A stretch of 64,000 nt of DNA from Streptomyces sp. V4I2 (GCF_030817655.1 NZ_JAUSZM010000003.1:2542001-2606000), one strand, 5' to 3'. Numbered from the stretch's first letter, positions 7,268 through 15,790 are shown. Made by a program: numbers and translations. The notes: generated by a model from the sequence alone, not told the origin.

Positions 7268-7337
7268 CGTAGACCGCAACGGCGAAGGGATGGCCAAGCG
7301 CCAACCCATCTACTCGCCGTTGCCCGCTTCACGATGT

Positions 7338-7357
7338 GGCGCCCCTCCGGGGGCGCC
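7338..7357 (+). terminator. Hairpin after the rep candidate
   Basis: GGCGCCCC-TCCG-GGGGCGCC is a perfect 8-bp stem in the 250-bp gap 7268-7517, 70 bp after the rep stop, followed by CTCTTCG and without a strong T run. It probably ends or attenuates the transcript. The rest of the gap shows nothing assignable except the AAGGAGG site of the next gene. Confidence 0.5.
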
Positions 7358-7517
7358 CTCTTCGTAGAACTGCCTTGCTCTCTGGGCCGCGTACGCGGCC
7401 ACTTCCCGAAGACCCTCACTGCAAGCCACTTGCTCGCCGTCGCTACTCCGCCGAGGACTGCCGGTCGCTGGCGCTCCCTCGCAGTAACCCACCCCAACCT
7501 CAAGGAGGTTCCCACCC

Positions 7518-7952
7518 TTGTTCGTGTGCTCTCACGTACATCACTCCGCCCGCCGTACCGGCGAGCACCTGGCAACCCTGCTCGACTCCGTCACGCTCCC
7601 TGGCGTAGACGTCCGGCTCATCTCTGCCGACGCATGCCAGGGCCGAGCGTCCGCCCGGTGGCTGGACGTCGAGCTGTACGCCACAAAGGGGCACGGCTAC
7701 CCGAACGCCGATCCAACGGACGCTCGCGACGCTGTCGCGCTCGTCCTGGAGGTCGTCACCGGCCACGAAGTGAAGGGCTTCGGTTCGGTCGCTGGTGGCG
7801 CTCTCGTCGACTCGTACGGCATCCGTGAGGGTCTGGCGCTTCAACTCCGGCTCGACGTCCATACGGACGCACAGAGCCTCCCTACCCCTCGCTTCCGGCT
7901 CGACGAGCGAGCCATGACCGCCATCCACAACCCCGAGGAGGTTGCAGCGTGA
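7518..7952 (+). CDS. Hypothetical protein, TTG start
   Basis: 144 residues. TTG 7518 is chosen because a perfect AAGGAGGT lies 8 nt upstream (7502-7509); GTG 7524 is the alternative. Alpha/beta sequence with segments HLATLLDSVTLPGVDVRLISAD and AVALVLEVVTGHEVKGFGSVAGG; no recognised motif. Its stop overlaps the GTG of the next gene (GTGA, 7949-7952), so it is co-translated with the zinc-protein pair that follows. Confidence 0.55.
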   Translation: MFVCSHVHHSARRTGEHLATLLDSVTLPGVDVRLISADACQGRASARWLDVELYATKGHGYPNADPTDARDAVALVLEVVTGHEVKGFGSVAGGALVDSYGIREGLALQLRLDVHTDAQSLPTPRFRLDERAMTAIHNPEEVAA

Positions 7953-8632
7953 CCACCCTGACTCTGATCTGCGAAACCTGCCCCAACCCGATCGAGCGCA
8001 CCGGCAAGCGTGGCCCGGCCCCTCGGTTCTGCGACTCCTGCAAGCTCGACCGGCACAACGCCCGACAGCGTGCCCGGTACGTCAAGAAGGGGCGCCCGGC
8101 CGCCCTCCCCGCCCGCCAGAAGTACCGGCCCGGCTGGACATCCCCGAGCGGTCAACTGACCCTTGTTCGCCGCATCGTCGGCGACCCTGACCGAGCCTGG
8201 TTCGAGTGCGCTTGCGGCTCCGTGGCGAAGGTGCTGCACATCCATAACGTCGCGTCCGGCCTGACGCAGAACTGCGCCGAGCGGGAGTGGCACACCGACC
8301 CGAGGAGCGTTGGCGAAGCTGCGGCGTACTCGACGGCGCACCATCGCTTGGCCAAGTTGCACGGACCGGCCTCGGCTCACCCCTGCTTCGTCTGCGGTGA
8401 ACAGGCGGACGGGTGGGCGTTCCTCCACGGGACCCCGGACGTCAAGGCGGACGCGACAGGCAAGGATGCCGGACGGCCCTACTCGACCGACCCGGAGCAG
8501 TACGCCCCGGCGTGCAAGTCACACCACAAGCGGTGGGACAACTCGAAGGACCGCATGGCCGGTACCGGCCTCTCCCTCGCTCACCGCGCCCTCTGGCTGG
8601 CGACTCGCGGCGAGGAGGTCGCGGCAGCATGA
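7949..8632 (+). CDS. Zinc-binding protein, possible HNH/endonuclease-VII-like nuclease
   Basis: 227 residues from GTG 7949. Near the N-terminus C-x2-C...C-x2-C (CETC and CDSC, residues about 9-30) followed by a basic RHNARQRARYVKK stretch resembles a DNA-binding zinc knuckle. A middle region has ECAC, and the C-terminal region has PCFVCGE...YSTDPEQYAPACKSHHKRWD, which is the layout of an HNH or recombination-endonuclease treble clef (C-x2-C...C-x2-HH). Known families with this layout nick or resolve DNA in phages and plasmids. I place it there with moderate confidence. It overlaps genes on both sides by 4 bp. Confidence 0.5.
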   Translation: MTTLTLICETCPNPIERTGKRGPAPRFCDSCKLDRHNARQRARYVKKGRPAALPARQKYRPGWTSPSGQLTLVRRIVGDPDRAWFECACGSVAKVLHIHNVASGLTQNCAEREWHTDPRSVGEAAAYSTAHHRLAKLHGPASAHPCFVCGEQADGWAFLHGTPDVKADATGKDAGRPYSTDPEQYAPACKSHHKRWDNSKDRMAGTGLSLAHRALWLATRGEEVAAA

Positions 8633-8901
8633 GCCGAGTGGACCAAGCGGAACTCGACCGCCGATGGAACGAAGGGCTCTGCGCTCGATGCCTGACCCCG
8701 TTCGAGCCCCGCACGGTCGAGCACGTCTACTGCTCCCGGCTCTGTCGACAGCGGGACGAGCGCGAAGCCGAGCGGCCCGAGGCTGGCCACTGTGGCGCCT
8801 GCGGCGCCTCCCTGGAGGGGCGCCGAGCGGATGCCCGTTGGTGCTCGGACGCCTGCCGGATGCGGGCGCAGCGTGCGGGCAAGGGGTCGTCGACCCCCTG
8901 A
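8629..8901 (+). CDS. Small double zinc-finger protein
   Basis: 90 residues from ATG 8629 (ATGA overlap with the previous gene). Two similar units, CARCLTPFEPRTVEHVYCSRLCRQRD and CGACGASLEGRRADARWCSDACRMRA, each give C-x2-C...C-x3-C, so two zinc-ribbon or treble-clef fingers are expected, with arginine-rich helices after each. Likely binds nucleic acid or a protein partner; it may work with the nuclease-like protein before it. Last gene of the rightward operon. Confidence 0.6.
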   Translation: MSRVDQAELDRRWNEGLCARCLTPFEPRTVEHVYCSRLCRQRDEREAERPEAGHCGACGASLEGRRADARWCSDACRMRAQRAGKGSSTP

Positions 8902-8904
8902 GAT

Positions 8905-8924
8905 GCCCCCGGATTTTCGGGGGC
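8905..8924 (+). terminator. Terminator-like hairpin at the end of the rightward operon
   Basis: GCCCCCG-GATTTT-CGGGGGC, a perfect 7-bp GC stem starting 4 nt after the stop at 8901. A second palindrome, GGGGTCG/CGACCCC, overlaps the last codons (8884-8897). No U run follows, as is common in Streptomyces. Confidence 0.6.
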
Positions 8925-9262
8925 ACTGGGTATGGGGCGTGTCCTGGGTCGAGCTCAGACACCCCCACCCCTGGCAGTCGGCCGGCTCGCAGCGACGAAC
9001 CCGCTCTGACCTGCGCGTTCGCGCTCCTGAGTCGCGACCCTGGGACGGTGGCGCAGGAGTCGGCGGTAAGACGTAGCGGTCGGGAAGCTGACACACAGGG
9101 GGTCATCCCCCACCCCTTCGGCCCGACTCGGCCCACGTCGACAGCCACTCGACCGGCCAGGGACGAGCCACGCGCCACGCTGGCGAGCGATCACGCAGCC
9201 TCGGGCCCGACTCCTCGCCGACACACGGACAGGCCGCGAGCGAGGCGCACAACGGCTTGAGC
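8925..9262. other. Gene-free stretch next to the element glycosylase
   Basis: 338 bp between convergent transcripts. Open frames here are short and show no codon pattern or ribosome site I trust. It may include a terminator for the leftward glycosylase, but I see no clear stem. Confidence 0.4.
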
Positions 9263-9865
9263 TCAGTCAGACAGCTTGGCTCTCGGGCTCAGCCGGTACG
9301 CCGAGACCGTTGGATCACCGGCGAGGTAGAAACGGTGCTGCCAGTCATGGGCTCTGCTCACGCCTACCCGAGGGCCAACCTGGATGAGCCCCGTCGGTAC
9401 CGGCTCCCCCTCGGACAGCGTGACCGAGGTACCTGCCAGAAGGTCCGTGCCGTTGTGCTCTGCCGTGATGCCGAGTGCCTGGCAGAAGTTCCCCGGACCC
9501 CGTGCAAGGCGTGGGCTCTCGATCTTCTCCCCTCGTCGCTTGCGTGCCAGGTCTTCCCCTTCGATGACCCTGCCTGCCCGAAGGAGGACGGCCGAGGCGA
9601 TGCCGTCTGTCCCGGTGACGATGTTGGCGCACCAGTGGAGACCGTGAGACCGGTAGACGTACAGGTGTCCTGCGGGTCCGAACATGACAGCGTTACGGGG
9701 TGTCTGGCCTCGGTAGGCGTGGGAGGCTGGATCGTTCGGACCGGAGTACGCCTCGGTCTCCGTGATGGCGATGCTCACGGTTCCCTCGGGGGTCTCGCAG
9801 GTGAGGACACTCCCGAGCAGTCTGGGGGCGACCTCTTCAGCGGGGCGAGCGAGGACAAGGTTCAT
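9263..9865 (-). CDS. mpg: DNA-3-methyladenine glycosylase (AAG/MPG family), element-borne copy
   Basis: 200 residues, full length for the AAG family, which excises alkylated purines in base-excision repair. Conserved features are the N-terminal LLG, the active-site region [33 protein letters not shown] with catalytic Glu and substrate-pocket residues, [21 protein letters not shown], and [11 protein letters not shown]. The start ATG 9865 overlaps the stop of the truncated host glycosylase (ATGA at 9862-9865). The N-terminus aligns with the family from about residue 5, so nothing is missing. It is clearly diverged from the host fragment, so it is not a recent duplication. I infer it came with the element and restores the activity lost on insertion. 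Confidence 0.9.
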   Translation of the reverse strand: MNLVLARPAEEVAPRLLGSVLTCETPEGTVSIAITETEAYSGPNDPASHAYRGQTPRNAVMFGPAGHLYVYRSHGLHWCANIVTGTDGIASAVLLRAGRVIEGEDLARKRRGEKIESPRLARGPGNFCQALGITAEHNGTDLLAGTSVTLSEGEPVPTGLIQVGPRVGVSRAHDWQHRFYLAGDPTVSAYRLSPRAKLSD

Positions 9866-10137
9866 GCTGACCGACTTGACATGCCGTAGGTGAAGTAGAC
9901 GTACACATGCCCGGGCGGACCGAACATCACGCCGTTGCGGGCCGTGGGGCCGCGATAGGCGTGGGAGCCGGGGTCGTTCTGGCCGTCGTAGGCCTCGACC
10001 TCCGTGAGGCGCAGGTAGATCGGACCGTCCGACGTGGTGCGTACGAGGATGCGGCCCAGGAGGTCGGGGGCGACCTCGAGTACGGGTCGGTCGAAGAACT
10101 CTCTGGGCAGGGGCGTACGGTCGGGGGTCGCGATCAT
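9862..10137 (-). pseudogene. Host DNA-3-methyladenine glycosylase, truncated by the element
   Basis: From ATG 10137 (an upstream ATG at 10167 is also in frame) the sequence is a normal AAG N-terminus: [61 protein letters not shown]. After that Met the family should continue with H-W-C-x-N; instead it reads SSRSA and stops. The break lies at about 9880. The remaining about 110 residues must lie at the other end of the element or be lost. The fragment lacks much of the catalytic pocket and should be inactive, but its promoter and ribosome site now drive the element copy. Confidence 0.8.
9866..9890. other. Attachment-site junction (attL/attR) of the mobile element
   Basis: Read on the minus strand, the host codons for TYGM (ending at about 9881) pass directly into TCAAGTCGGTCAGC, which has no counterpart in the glycosylase family, and then into the element gene's ATG. 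The exact crossover core cannot be fixed without the other end. No tRNA gene is present, so the site is protein-coding, as is usual for serine integrases. Confidence 0.6.
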
Positions 10138-10347
10138 GCCGTCCGAGGGTAGTGCAGACGCGTGCATGCGATGGGGTGGTCAGGGGGCGTTCGCCTTGCC
10201 AGGGTGAGAGGCCGGAACCGGGTGCGGTCGGATCGCGTTTGTATGGATCAAGGACGCGCGCGCGTGAAGCGCCGGAAGCGCAAGAAGCAGGACGACGGAA
10301 CCGATGGAACAGGTGGTGCCCTAGGGGCCGCCTGGAAAGGGAGAGAC

Positions 10348-11130
10348 ATGGCGTTCAAGAAGCTGCTCGCGAGCCTGGGGGCCGGCGGGGCTTCGGTGGA
10401 GACGGTGCTGACCGAGGTCAACGTCGTGCCGGGTGGTGTCGTCCAGGGCGAGGTGCGGATCCAGGGCGGGTCGGTCGACCAGCAGATCGAGGCACTGTCG
10501 GTCGGGCTGCAGGCCAAGGTCGAGGTCGAGAGCGGCGACCAGGAGTACAAGCAGGACATCGAGTTCACGAAGCAGCGGCTGGGCGGTGCCTTCGAGTTGA
10601 AGGCGCAGGCCGTGCACGTCGTTCCCTTCGGCCTGGAGATCCCGTGGGAGACGCCGATCACGATGATCGACGGGCGGGCCCTGCCCTCGATGCACATCGG
10701 GGTGACCACGGAGCTGGAGATCGCGCGTGCGGTGGACTCCGGTGACCTGGACCCGGTCAACGTGCACCCGCTGCCGGCGCAGAAGGCGATCCTGGACGCC
10801 TTCATCCAGCTGGGCTTCCGCTTCAAGAACGCGGACATGGAGCGCGGTCACATTCGGGGGACGCGGCAGAAGCTGCCGTTCTACCAGGAGATCGAGTTCC
10901 TGCCGCCGCAGCAGTACCGGGGCCTGAACCAGGTGGAGTTGAGCTTCGTCGCGGACCAGAACGCGATGGACGTCGTCCTGGAGATGGACAAGAAGCCGGG
11001 CCTCTTCAGCGAGAGCAGCGACACCTTCCGCTCGTTCCAGGTGGGTCTGAACGACTACCAGGGGACTGACTGGGTCGCGTACCTCAACCAGTGGCTGTCC
11101 GAGGTCGGCAGCAAGCGCAACTGGTTCTAG
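10348..11130 (+). CDS. spo0M: Sporulation-control protein Spo0M family
   Basis: 260 residues from ATG 10348, with GGAAAGGGAGAG upstream. The arrestin-like beta-sandwich of the family spans residues about 1-230: [21 protein letters not shown], then the strand pattern [30 protein letters not shown], and a C-terminal [13 protein letters not shown] core. Members affect sporulation or cell-surface processes in Bacillus and actinomycetes; the partner is not established. It lies just right of the interrupted glycosylase gene, divergently oriented, and is the first intact core gene after the element. Confidence 0.85.
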   Translation: MAFKKLLASLGAGGASVETVLTEVNVVPGGVVQGEVRIQGGSVDQQIEALSVGLQAKVEVESGDQEYKQDIEFTKQRLGGAFELKAQAVHVVPFGLEIPWETPITMIDGRALPSMHIGVTTELEIARAVDSGDLDPVNVHPLPAQKAILDAFIQLGFRFKNADMERGHIRGTRQKLPFYQEIEFLPPQQYRGLNQVELSFVADQNAMDVVLEMDKKPGLFSESSDTFRSFQVGLNDYQGTDWVAYLNQWLSEVGSKRNWF

Positions 11131-11173
11131 GCTCGGAACCACTGACTCCAGAACCGATGCAGGAGGTACCGAG

Positions 11174-11713
11174 GTGACCGAGCTCAAGCGGCGGCCGCTC
11201 CCCCATGACTTCCATCCGCCCGTCCCGTCGTTCACGGTGACGAGCGAGGACGTCGAGGAGGGTGCGACGCTCAAGGACGCTCAGGTCTACGCGGCCGGCA
11301 ACACCTCGCCGCAGCTGCGGTGGGAGGGCTTTCCGCCTGAGACCAAGAGCTTCGCCGTGACCTGCTACGACCCCGACGCCCCTACGGGCAGCGGCTTCTG
11401 GCACTGGGTCGTGTTCGACCTCCCGGCCTCGGTCACCGAGTTGCCGGCGGGCGCGGGCAGCGGCAAGTTCGAAGGGCTGCCGGAGGGCGCCGTGCAGGTG
11501 CGCAACGACTACGGGTCGAAGGACTTCGGTGGTGCCGCGCCGCCGCCCGGGGACGGACCGCACCGGTACGTGTTCACCGTGTATGCCGTGGACCAGGAGA
11601 AGCTGGGTCCGGACGCGGATGCCACTCCTGCCTTCGTGGGCTTCAATCTGCGGTTCCACACGATCGCGCGTGCGCAGCTGATCGGTGAGTACGAGGTGCC
11701 CGCCGAAGCCTGA
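11174..11713 (+). CDS. YbhB/YbcL family (Raf-kinase-inhibitor-like) protein
   Basis: 179 residues from GTG 11174, with GGAGGT upstream. PEBP fold signatures are [21 protein letters not shown] (DPDxP and the HW pocket) and [15 protein letters not shown]. The family binds small anionic or phospho-ligands; the bacterial role is mostly unknown. No signal peptide, so cytoplasmic. Follows spo0M by 43 bp and is probably co-transcribed with it. Confidence 0.9.
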   Translation: MTELKRRPLPHDFHPPVPSFTVTSEDVEEGATLKDAQVYAAGNTSPQLRWEGFPPETKSFAVTCYDPDAPTGSGFWHWVVFDLPASVTELPAGAGSGKFEGLPEGAVQVRNDYGSKDFGGAAPPPGDGPHRYVFTVYAVDQEKLGPDADATPAFVGFNLRFHTIARAQLIGEYEVPAEA

Positions 11714-11729
11714 CGTTCATGGAACGTTT

Positions 11730-11777
11730 GCCCGCCCCTGGTCTTGGAAGTGATCAGGGGCGGGCACTTTTTATTTT
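11730..11777 (+). terminator. Intrinsic terminator after the YbhB gene
   Basis: Perfect 11-bp stem (11730-11740 with 11755-11765, GCCCGCCCCTG/CAGGGGCGGGC) followed directly by ACTTTTTATTTTGTT, one of the few classical U-tract terminators in this window. Confidence 0.9.
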
Positions 11778-11859
11778 GTTGTCCATCTCGGCGTGCCCGG
11801 CCAGAGTTGATCCCAGTCCGCCGAGGGGTGGGCGGGTGCACACGGGAGGTGGGCTGGTC

Positions 11860-12366
11860 ATGCGGGACACGCTGGTACTGAACGCGAGCTTCGAGCCGCT
11901 GTCGACGGTGACGTTGAACCGAGCCGTCGTTCTGGTGCTTCAGGACAAGGCCGTCGTGGAGCAGTCCCACCCCGAACTGCGTATGCGGGGAGCCGCGGTC
12001 GACATACCGGCGCCCCGGGTGATCAGGCTGTGCAGGTACGTACGGGTGCCCTTCCGAAGACAAGCCCCGTGGTCGAGGCGGGGTGTCCTGGTACGGGACC
12101 GGCACAGGTGCGCGTACTGCGGCAGGCGGGCGACGACCGTGGACCACGTGGTGCCGCGGTCGCAGGGCGGTCAGGACACCTGGCTGAACACGGTGGCCTC
12201 ATGTGCGCAGGACAACCACCGCAAGGCGAACCGGACTCCGGAGGAGGCGGGTATGCCGCTGTTGCGGCTGCCGTTCGAGCCGAGTCCGGCGGACGCGATG
12301 CTGCTGTCGCTGGGCAACGAGGACTTCGGGGCGCTGCCGGAGTGGCTGGCTCAGCCGGCGGCCTAG
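11860..12366 (+). CDS. HNH endonuclease family protein
   Basis: 168 residues from ATG 11860 (GGGAGG 10 nt upstream; an upstream GTG at about 11836 is also in frame). N-terminal half LVLNASFEPLSTVTLNRAVVLVLQDKA is typical of the actinobacterial HNH proteins related to McrA-like nucleases. The C-terminal half has HRCAYCGRRATTVDHVVPRSQGGQDTWLNTVASCAQDNHRKANR: C-x2-C zinc pair, DH, N and H of the HNH motif all present. Conserved in the core genome, so a housekeeping DNA role is more likely than restriction. Confidence 0.88.
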   Translation: MRDTLVLNASFEPLSTVTLNRAVVLVLQDKAVVEQSHPELRMRGAAVDIPAPRVIRLCRYVRVPFRRQAPWSRRGVLVRDRHRCAYCGRRATTVDHVVPRSQGGQDTWLNTVASCAQDNHRKANRTPEEAGMPLLRLPFEPSPADAMLLSLGNEDFGALPEWLAQPAA

Positions 12367-12386
12367 GCCGCACCCTTTCGTAGATA

Positions 12387-12418
12387 TGGGGCCCACCTCC
12401 GTCGGGAGGTGGGCCCCA
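12387..12418. terminator. Bidirectional terminator between convergent genes
   Basis: A perfect 14-bp stem (12387-12400 with 12405-12418, ACCTCC/GGAGGT inner half) lies between the HNH gene and the SPFH gene, which converge. Suits termination from both sides. Confidence 0.85.
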
Positions 12419-12435
12419 GTCTCGTACGACAGTTG

Positions 12436-13395
12436 TCAGTCGATCGAAGGCTTCTCGCGGCGCTCCGTACCCGAGCCGCCGCCGTTGCCGGAGTTGCCTC
12501 CGCCGCCCGAATCGCCGCCGAAGGGGCCGAAGTTACCCATGGCGCCGGACAGGCCCTTGAGGGCGTCGCCGATTTCACTGGGGACGATCCAGAGCTTGTT
12601 GGCGTCGCCCTCGGCGATCTTCGGGAGCATCTGGAGGTACTGGTAGGAGAGGAGCTTCTGGTCCGCGTCGCCGGCGTGGATCGCCTCGAAGACCGTACGG
12701 ACGGCCTGGGCCTCGCCCTCGGCGCGCAGGGCTGCGGCCTTGGCCTCGCCTTCGGCGCGCAGGATCTGGGACTGCTTCTCACCTTCGGCGGTGAGGATGG
12801 CGGCCTGGCGCGTACCTTCGGCGGTGAGGATCGCGGCGCGCTTGTCACGGTCGGCGCGCATCTGCTTCTCCATCGAGTCCTGGATGGAGGTCGGGGGCTC
12901 GATGGCCTTCAGTTCCACGCGGTTGACGCGGATGCCCCACTTGCCGGTGGCCTCGTCGAGGACGCCGCGCAGGGCCGCGTTGATCTCCTCGCGGGAGGTC
13001 AGGGTCCGCTCCAGGTCCATGCCGCCGATGATGTTGCGCAGCGTGGTGACGGTGAGCTGCTCGATCGCCTGGATGTAGCTGGCGACTTCGTAGGTCGCGG
13101 CCCGGGCGTCGGTCACCTGGTAGTAGATGACGGTGTCGATGTTGACGACCAGGTTGTCCTGGGTGATCACCGGCTGGGGCGGGAACGGCACGACCTGTTC
13201 ACGCAGGTCGATGCGGTTGCGGATGGTGTCGATGAACGGGACGACGATGTTGAGTCCCGCGTTGAGCGTCCGCGTGTAGCGGCCGAAGCGCTCCACGATG
13301 GCGGCGCTCGCCTGCGGGATGACCTGGATCGTCTTGATGAGGGCGATGAAGACCAACACCACCAAGATGATCAAGACGATGATGACCGGTTCCAT
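12436..13395 (-). CDS. SPFH/Band 7 (stomatin-like) membrane protein
   Basis: 319 residues from ATG 13395. One N-terminal membrane helix (PVIIVLIILVVLVFIALIKTI) is followed by the Band 7 domain (about 25-190: QVIPQASAAIVERFGRYTRTLNAGLNIVVPFID...) and a charged helical segment with repeated TAEGxRQAAIL/RAEGEAKAAAL motifs (about 200-260), then a Gly-rich tail. Such proteins oligomerise at the inner membrane and organise microdomains or proteases. It is immediately downstream of an NfeD gene, the classical SPFH-NfeD partnership. Confidence 0.92.
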   Translation of the reverse strand: MEPVIIVLIILVVLVFIALIKTIQVIPQASAAIVERFGRYTRTLNAGLNIVVPFIDTIRNRIDLREQVVPFPPQPVITQDNLVVNIDTVIYYQVTDARAATYEVASYIQAIEQLTVTTLRNIIGGMDLERTLTSREEINAALRGVLDEATGKWGIRVNRVELKAIEPPTSIQDSMEKQMRADRDKRAAILTAEGTRQAAILTAEGEKQSQILRAEGEAKAAALRAEGEAQAVRTVFEAIHAGDADQKLLSYQYLQMLPKIAEGDANKLWIVPSEIGDALKGLSGAMGNFGPFGGDSGGGGNSGNGGGSGTERREKPSID

Positions 13396-13536
13396 CGTGC
13401 TCCCCGTGCCCTTCTCTGCCTCGGCGCTTTCGGAAGATCTTATGTCTGTTGAAGATCTTGCTGGTCGAGTGTGACAGACCGTCGTGTGCCTCGTGGGGCG
13501 TTCGGTTCAGTTACGTCATGCCTGCGTCCTGCGAGG

Positions 13537-13968
13537 TCACATGACGATCGCCGTCGCGCCCTCGATCTCCACGACGTCCACTTCCTCGCCCACTTCGTAG
13601 GCGCGGTCGGTGGCGAGGGAGCGGGCGGACCAGACCTCCCCGGCGAGCTTGATGCGACCGCCGGCGCCGTCGACGCGCTCCAGCACTACGGCCTGTCTCC
13701 CCTTCAACGCGTCCACGCCGGTGGCCAGTTGGGGTCGCTGTGTGCGGTGCCGGGCGGCGATGGGCCGTACGACGGCGATCAGGGCGACCGATACGGCGGC
13801 GAAGACGAGTACTTGGACGGTGACGCCCCCGCCGACTCCGGCGGTGACCGCCGCTGCGGCGGCGCCCACGGCGAGCATGCCGAACTCCGGCATCGCGGTC
13901 ACCACGAGCGGGATTCCGAGCGCTACCGCGCCGACGAGCCACCACACCCATGCGTCGATGTCGTTCAC
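13537..13968 (-). CDS. NfeD family membrane protein
   Basis: 143 residues from ATG 13968. Hydrophobic segments at about 8-30, 32-52 and 54-75, then a small OB-fold domain (LKGRQAVVLERVDGAGGRIKLAGEVWSARS...VGEEVDVVEIEGATAIV). This is the short NfeD class that pairs with SPFH proteins; the partner gene follows 141 bp downstream on the same strand. Thought to help assemble or regulate the SPFH complex. Confidence 0.9.
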   Translation of the reverse strand: MNDIDAWVWWLVGAVALGIPLVVTAMPEFGMLAVGAAAAAVTAGVGGGVTVQVLVFAAVSVALIAVVRPIAARHRTQRPQLATGVDALKGRQAVVLERVDGAGGRIKLAGEVWSARSLATDRAYEVGEEVDVVEIEGATAIVM

Positions 13969-14052
13969 ATGGTCATGGTAGGTCCGGGACCCCTGCCACC
14001 GACAGGGCGCCGGAGCGTCGGAACACCCTTATTACCCGGGGAGTTCGGAGGA

Positions 14053-14850
14053 TCAGGCCATCGGGAGGCCCTGAGCGGTCCAGCGCTCGCCGACCTGTTC
14101 GACGACGAGCGGGAGGCCGAAGCAGAGCGAGAGGTTGCGGGAGGTGAGTTCGAGCTCCAGCGGTCCGGCAGCGAGGACCTTTCCCTGGCGGATCATGAGG
14201 ACGTGGGTGAAGCCGGGGGCGATCTCCTCGACATGGTGGGTGACCATGAGCATCGAGGGGGCGATCGGGTCGCGCGCGAGGCGGCCGAGACGGCGTACGA
14301 GGTCCTCGCGGCCGCCGAGGTCGAGGCCGGCGGCGGGCTCGTCGAGGAGCAGCAGCTCGGGGTCGGTCATCAGGGCGCGGGCGATGAGGGTGCGCTTGCG
14401 CTCGCCCTCGGAGAGCGTGCCGAACTTGCGCTCCAGGTAGTCGCTCATGCCGAGGCGGTCGAGGAAGGCGCGGGCGCGCTGCTCGTCGATCTCCTCGTAC
14501 TCTTCCTGCCAGCCGGCGGTCATGCCGTACGCGGCGGTCAGCACGGTCTGCAGGACGGTCTGGCGCTTGGGCAGCTTGTCGGCCATGGCGATGCCGGCCA
14601 TGCCGATGCGCGGGCGCAGCTCGAAAACGTCGGTGCCGGGAGTGCCCAGGGTCTCGCCGAGGATCGTGGCGGTGCCCTTGCTGGGGTAGAGGTAGCTGGA
14701 CGCGACGTTCAGGAGGGTGGTCTTGCCGGCGCCGTTCGGGCCGAGGATGACCCAGCGCTCGCCCTCCTTCACCGACCAGGAGACCTGGTCCACCAGAGCC
14801 CGGCCCTCGCGGACCACGGATACGTCCTGAAGCTCCAGAACATCGCTCAT
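14053..14850 (-). CDS. Stand-alone ABC transporter ATP-binding protein
   Basis: 265 residues from ATG 14850. Walker A GPNGAGKTT (residues about 35-43), signature LSEGERKR, Walker B LLLLDEPAAGLD and a switch His (MVTHHVEE) are all intact. The sequence resembles the YlmA/ModF-type soluble ATPases (LELQDVSVVREGRALVDQVSWSVKEGERWVILGPNG). There is no permease beside it, so it either pairs with a distant membrane protein or has a non-transport role. Transcribed leftward, 84 bp before the NfeD gene. Confidence 0.9.
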   Translation of the reverse strand: MSDVLELQDVSVVREGRALVDQVSWSVKEGERWVILGPNGAGKTTLLNVASSYLYPSKGTATILGETLGTPGTDVFELRPRIGMAGIAMADKLPKRQTVLQTVLTAAYGMTAGWQEEYEEIDEQRARAFLDRLGMSDYLERKFGTLSEGERKRTLIARALMTDPELLLLDEPAAGLDLGGREDLVRRLGRLARDPIAPSMLMVTHHVEEIAPGFTHVLMIRQGKVLAAGPLELELTSRNLSLCFGLPLVVEQVGERWTAQGLPMA

Positions 14851-15001
14851 GAGCGCGTTGTCTCCCCTTGCAGTGTGGCCGGTCTCGGCTGTCGCGTTCG
14901 CCTGTGGCGCGGTCCGCCGCGCCGGTGGGCGCAGCCCTCGAAGAAATCTACGCCACCGGTCGCCCGCTCCATTCCATCGGTCCGGTCCTTAGGGTGGAGG
15001 C

Positions 15002-15790
15002 ATGCTTTCGGAACCACGATCTGGACGCCTTGCCGCTTGGGGAAATGCCCTGTTGGCCGGACTTGTCTCACCGGACGACTCCGTACTCGCCATTGTCGGC
15101 GAGGACGCGGTGCACCGGGTGGAGGGGCTGCCGGGTGAGTCGGCGCCCGTCGGTCTCACGCTGGCGCTGGGGCGGCTGCGGTCGCTCGGCGTGACAGGGC
15201 TGCGGGTCGCGCTGCCCGCGCCCGGGCATCCGCTGGGGCTGAGCGGACCGCCGGATTTCAACGCGCGGGCGTTGGAGGCCGAGGAGGCGGTGATCTGTTA
15301 CGGCGCCGCGCTCGGGTTGGTGCCGGAGGTGTACGCGGCCGGGCCCGACGGCGATGTCCATGTCGAGGTCGTGTGGCACTGCCTGGCCGTGCGGGAGGCG
15401 CCGCCTGCCGATGTGCCGTCGCTCGGGGAGGCCGAGCGGGAGCTGGCGGAGGCGCTGCGGGATGCGACCGAGGTGCTGACGCGGCTGGATGTGGCCGGGT
15501 CGGGGCCGGTGGCCGAGGCTGCGATCAGTGCGTATCGGGCGCGGGCCGAGCGGGGCCGGGAGGTGCTGGCGCCGGGGTATCCGCCGCGGGCGGTGCGGGT
15601 GCTGGAGCTGGCGCAGCGGGTGGGGTTGCTGGTTGATCTGGCGTACGAGAACGGTCCCGGGGGTGCGGTGAGCGCGTCCGAGATGGCGGCGCGGGGGGTT
15701 GCGCTGCGGCCGGTGGAGCGGACGGCCCGGCGGGCGACCGTGGCGGCGTACAACGCGTACGTGGAGGAGCGGGAGCGCGGGGTGCGGTGA
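15002..15790 (+). CDS. Conserved hypothetical protein
   Basis: 262 residues from ATG 15002. No membrane segment or signal. The first 150 residues are alpha/beta (VSPDDSVLAIVGEDAVHRVEG, LRVALPAPGHPLGLSGPPDFN, DGDVHVEVVWHCL) and the rest helical, with Ala/Glu/Arg-rich helices. Divergent from the ABC ATPase gene with a 151-bp gap. I recognise it as a conserved Streptomyces gene of unknown function. Confidence 0.75.
   Translation: MLSEPRSGRLAAWGNALLAGLVSPDDSVLAIVGEDAVHRVEGLPGESAPVGLTLALGRLRSLGVTGLRVALPAPGHPLGLSGPPDFNARALEAEEAVICYGAALGLVPEVYAAGPDGDVHVEVVWHCLAVREAPPADVPSLGEAERELAEALRDATEVLTRLDVAGSGPVAEAAISAYRARAERGREVLAPGYPPRAVRVLELAQRVGLLVDLAYENGPGGAVSASEMAARGVALRPVERTARRATVAAYNAYVEERERGVR

Larger units (their letters stand above)
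1..9885. mobile_element. Integrated mobile element (right part), inserted in a host DNA glycosylase gene
   Basis: Seen: the right boundary falls near 9866-9890, where a 3-methyladenine DNA glycosylase gene stops matching its family and runs into foreign sequence. The interior holds two oppositely oriented blocks of small overlapping genes with less extreme GC bias than the chromosome to the right, a wHTH replication-initiator candidate with internal iterons, an XRE/DUF5753 regulator and many short orphan proteins. The left end, integrase and any transfer or phage structural genes are not in the window. Inference: an integrative plasmid (AICE/IME type) or phage-plasmid; the visible genes do not decide between these. 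Confidence 0.75.

Noticed and set aside
8925..9262. Small genes between the zinc-protein operon and the element glycosylase
   Set aside because: Short open frames in several frames, but none has a ribosome site, overlap with neighbours or recognisable sequence.
9866..9890. tRNA attachment site for the element
   Set aside because: No tRNA gene or T-loop motif at the junction; the disrupted sequence is a protein-coding glycosylase gene.
12409..13452. Long open frame on the plus strand opposite the SPFH gene
   Set aside because: Typical high-GC shadow: Asp/Gly/Leu-rich without motifs, while the opposite strand encodes a clear Band 7 protein.
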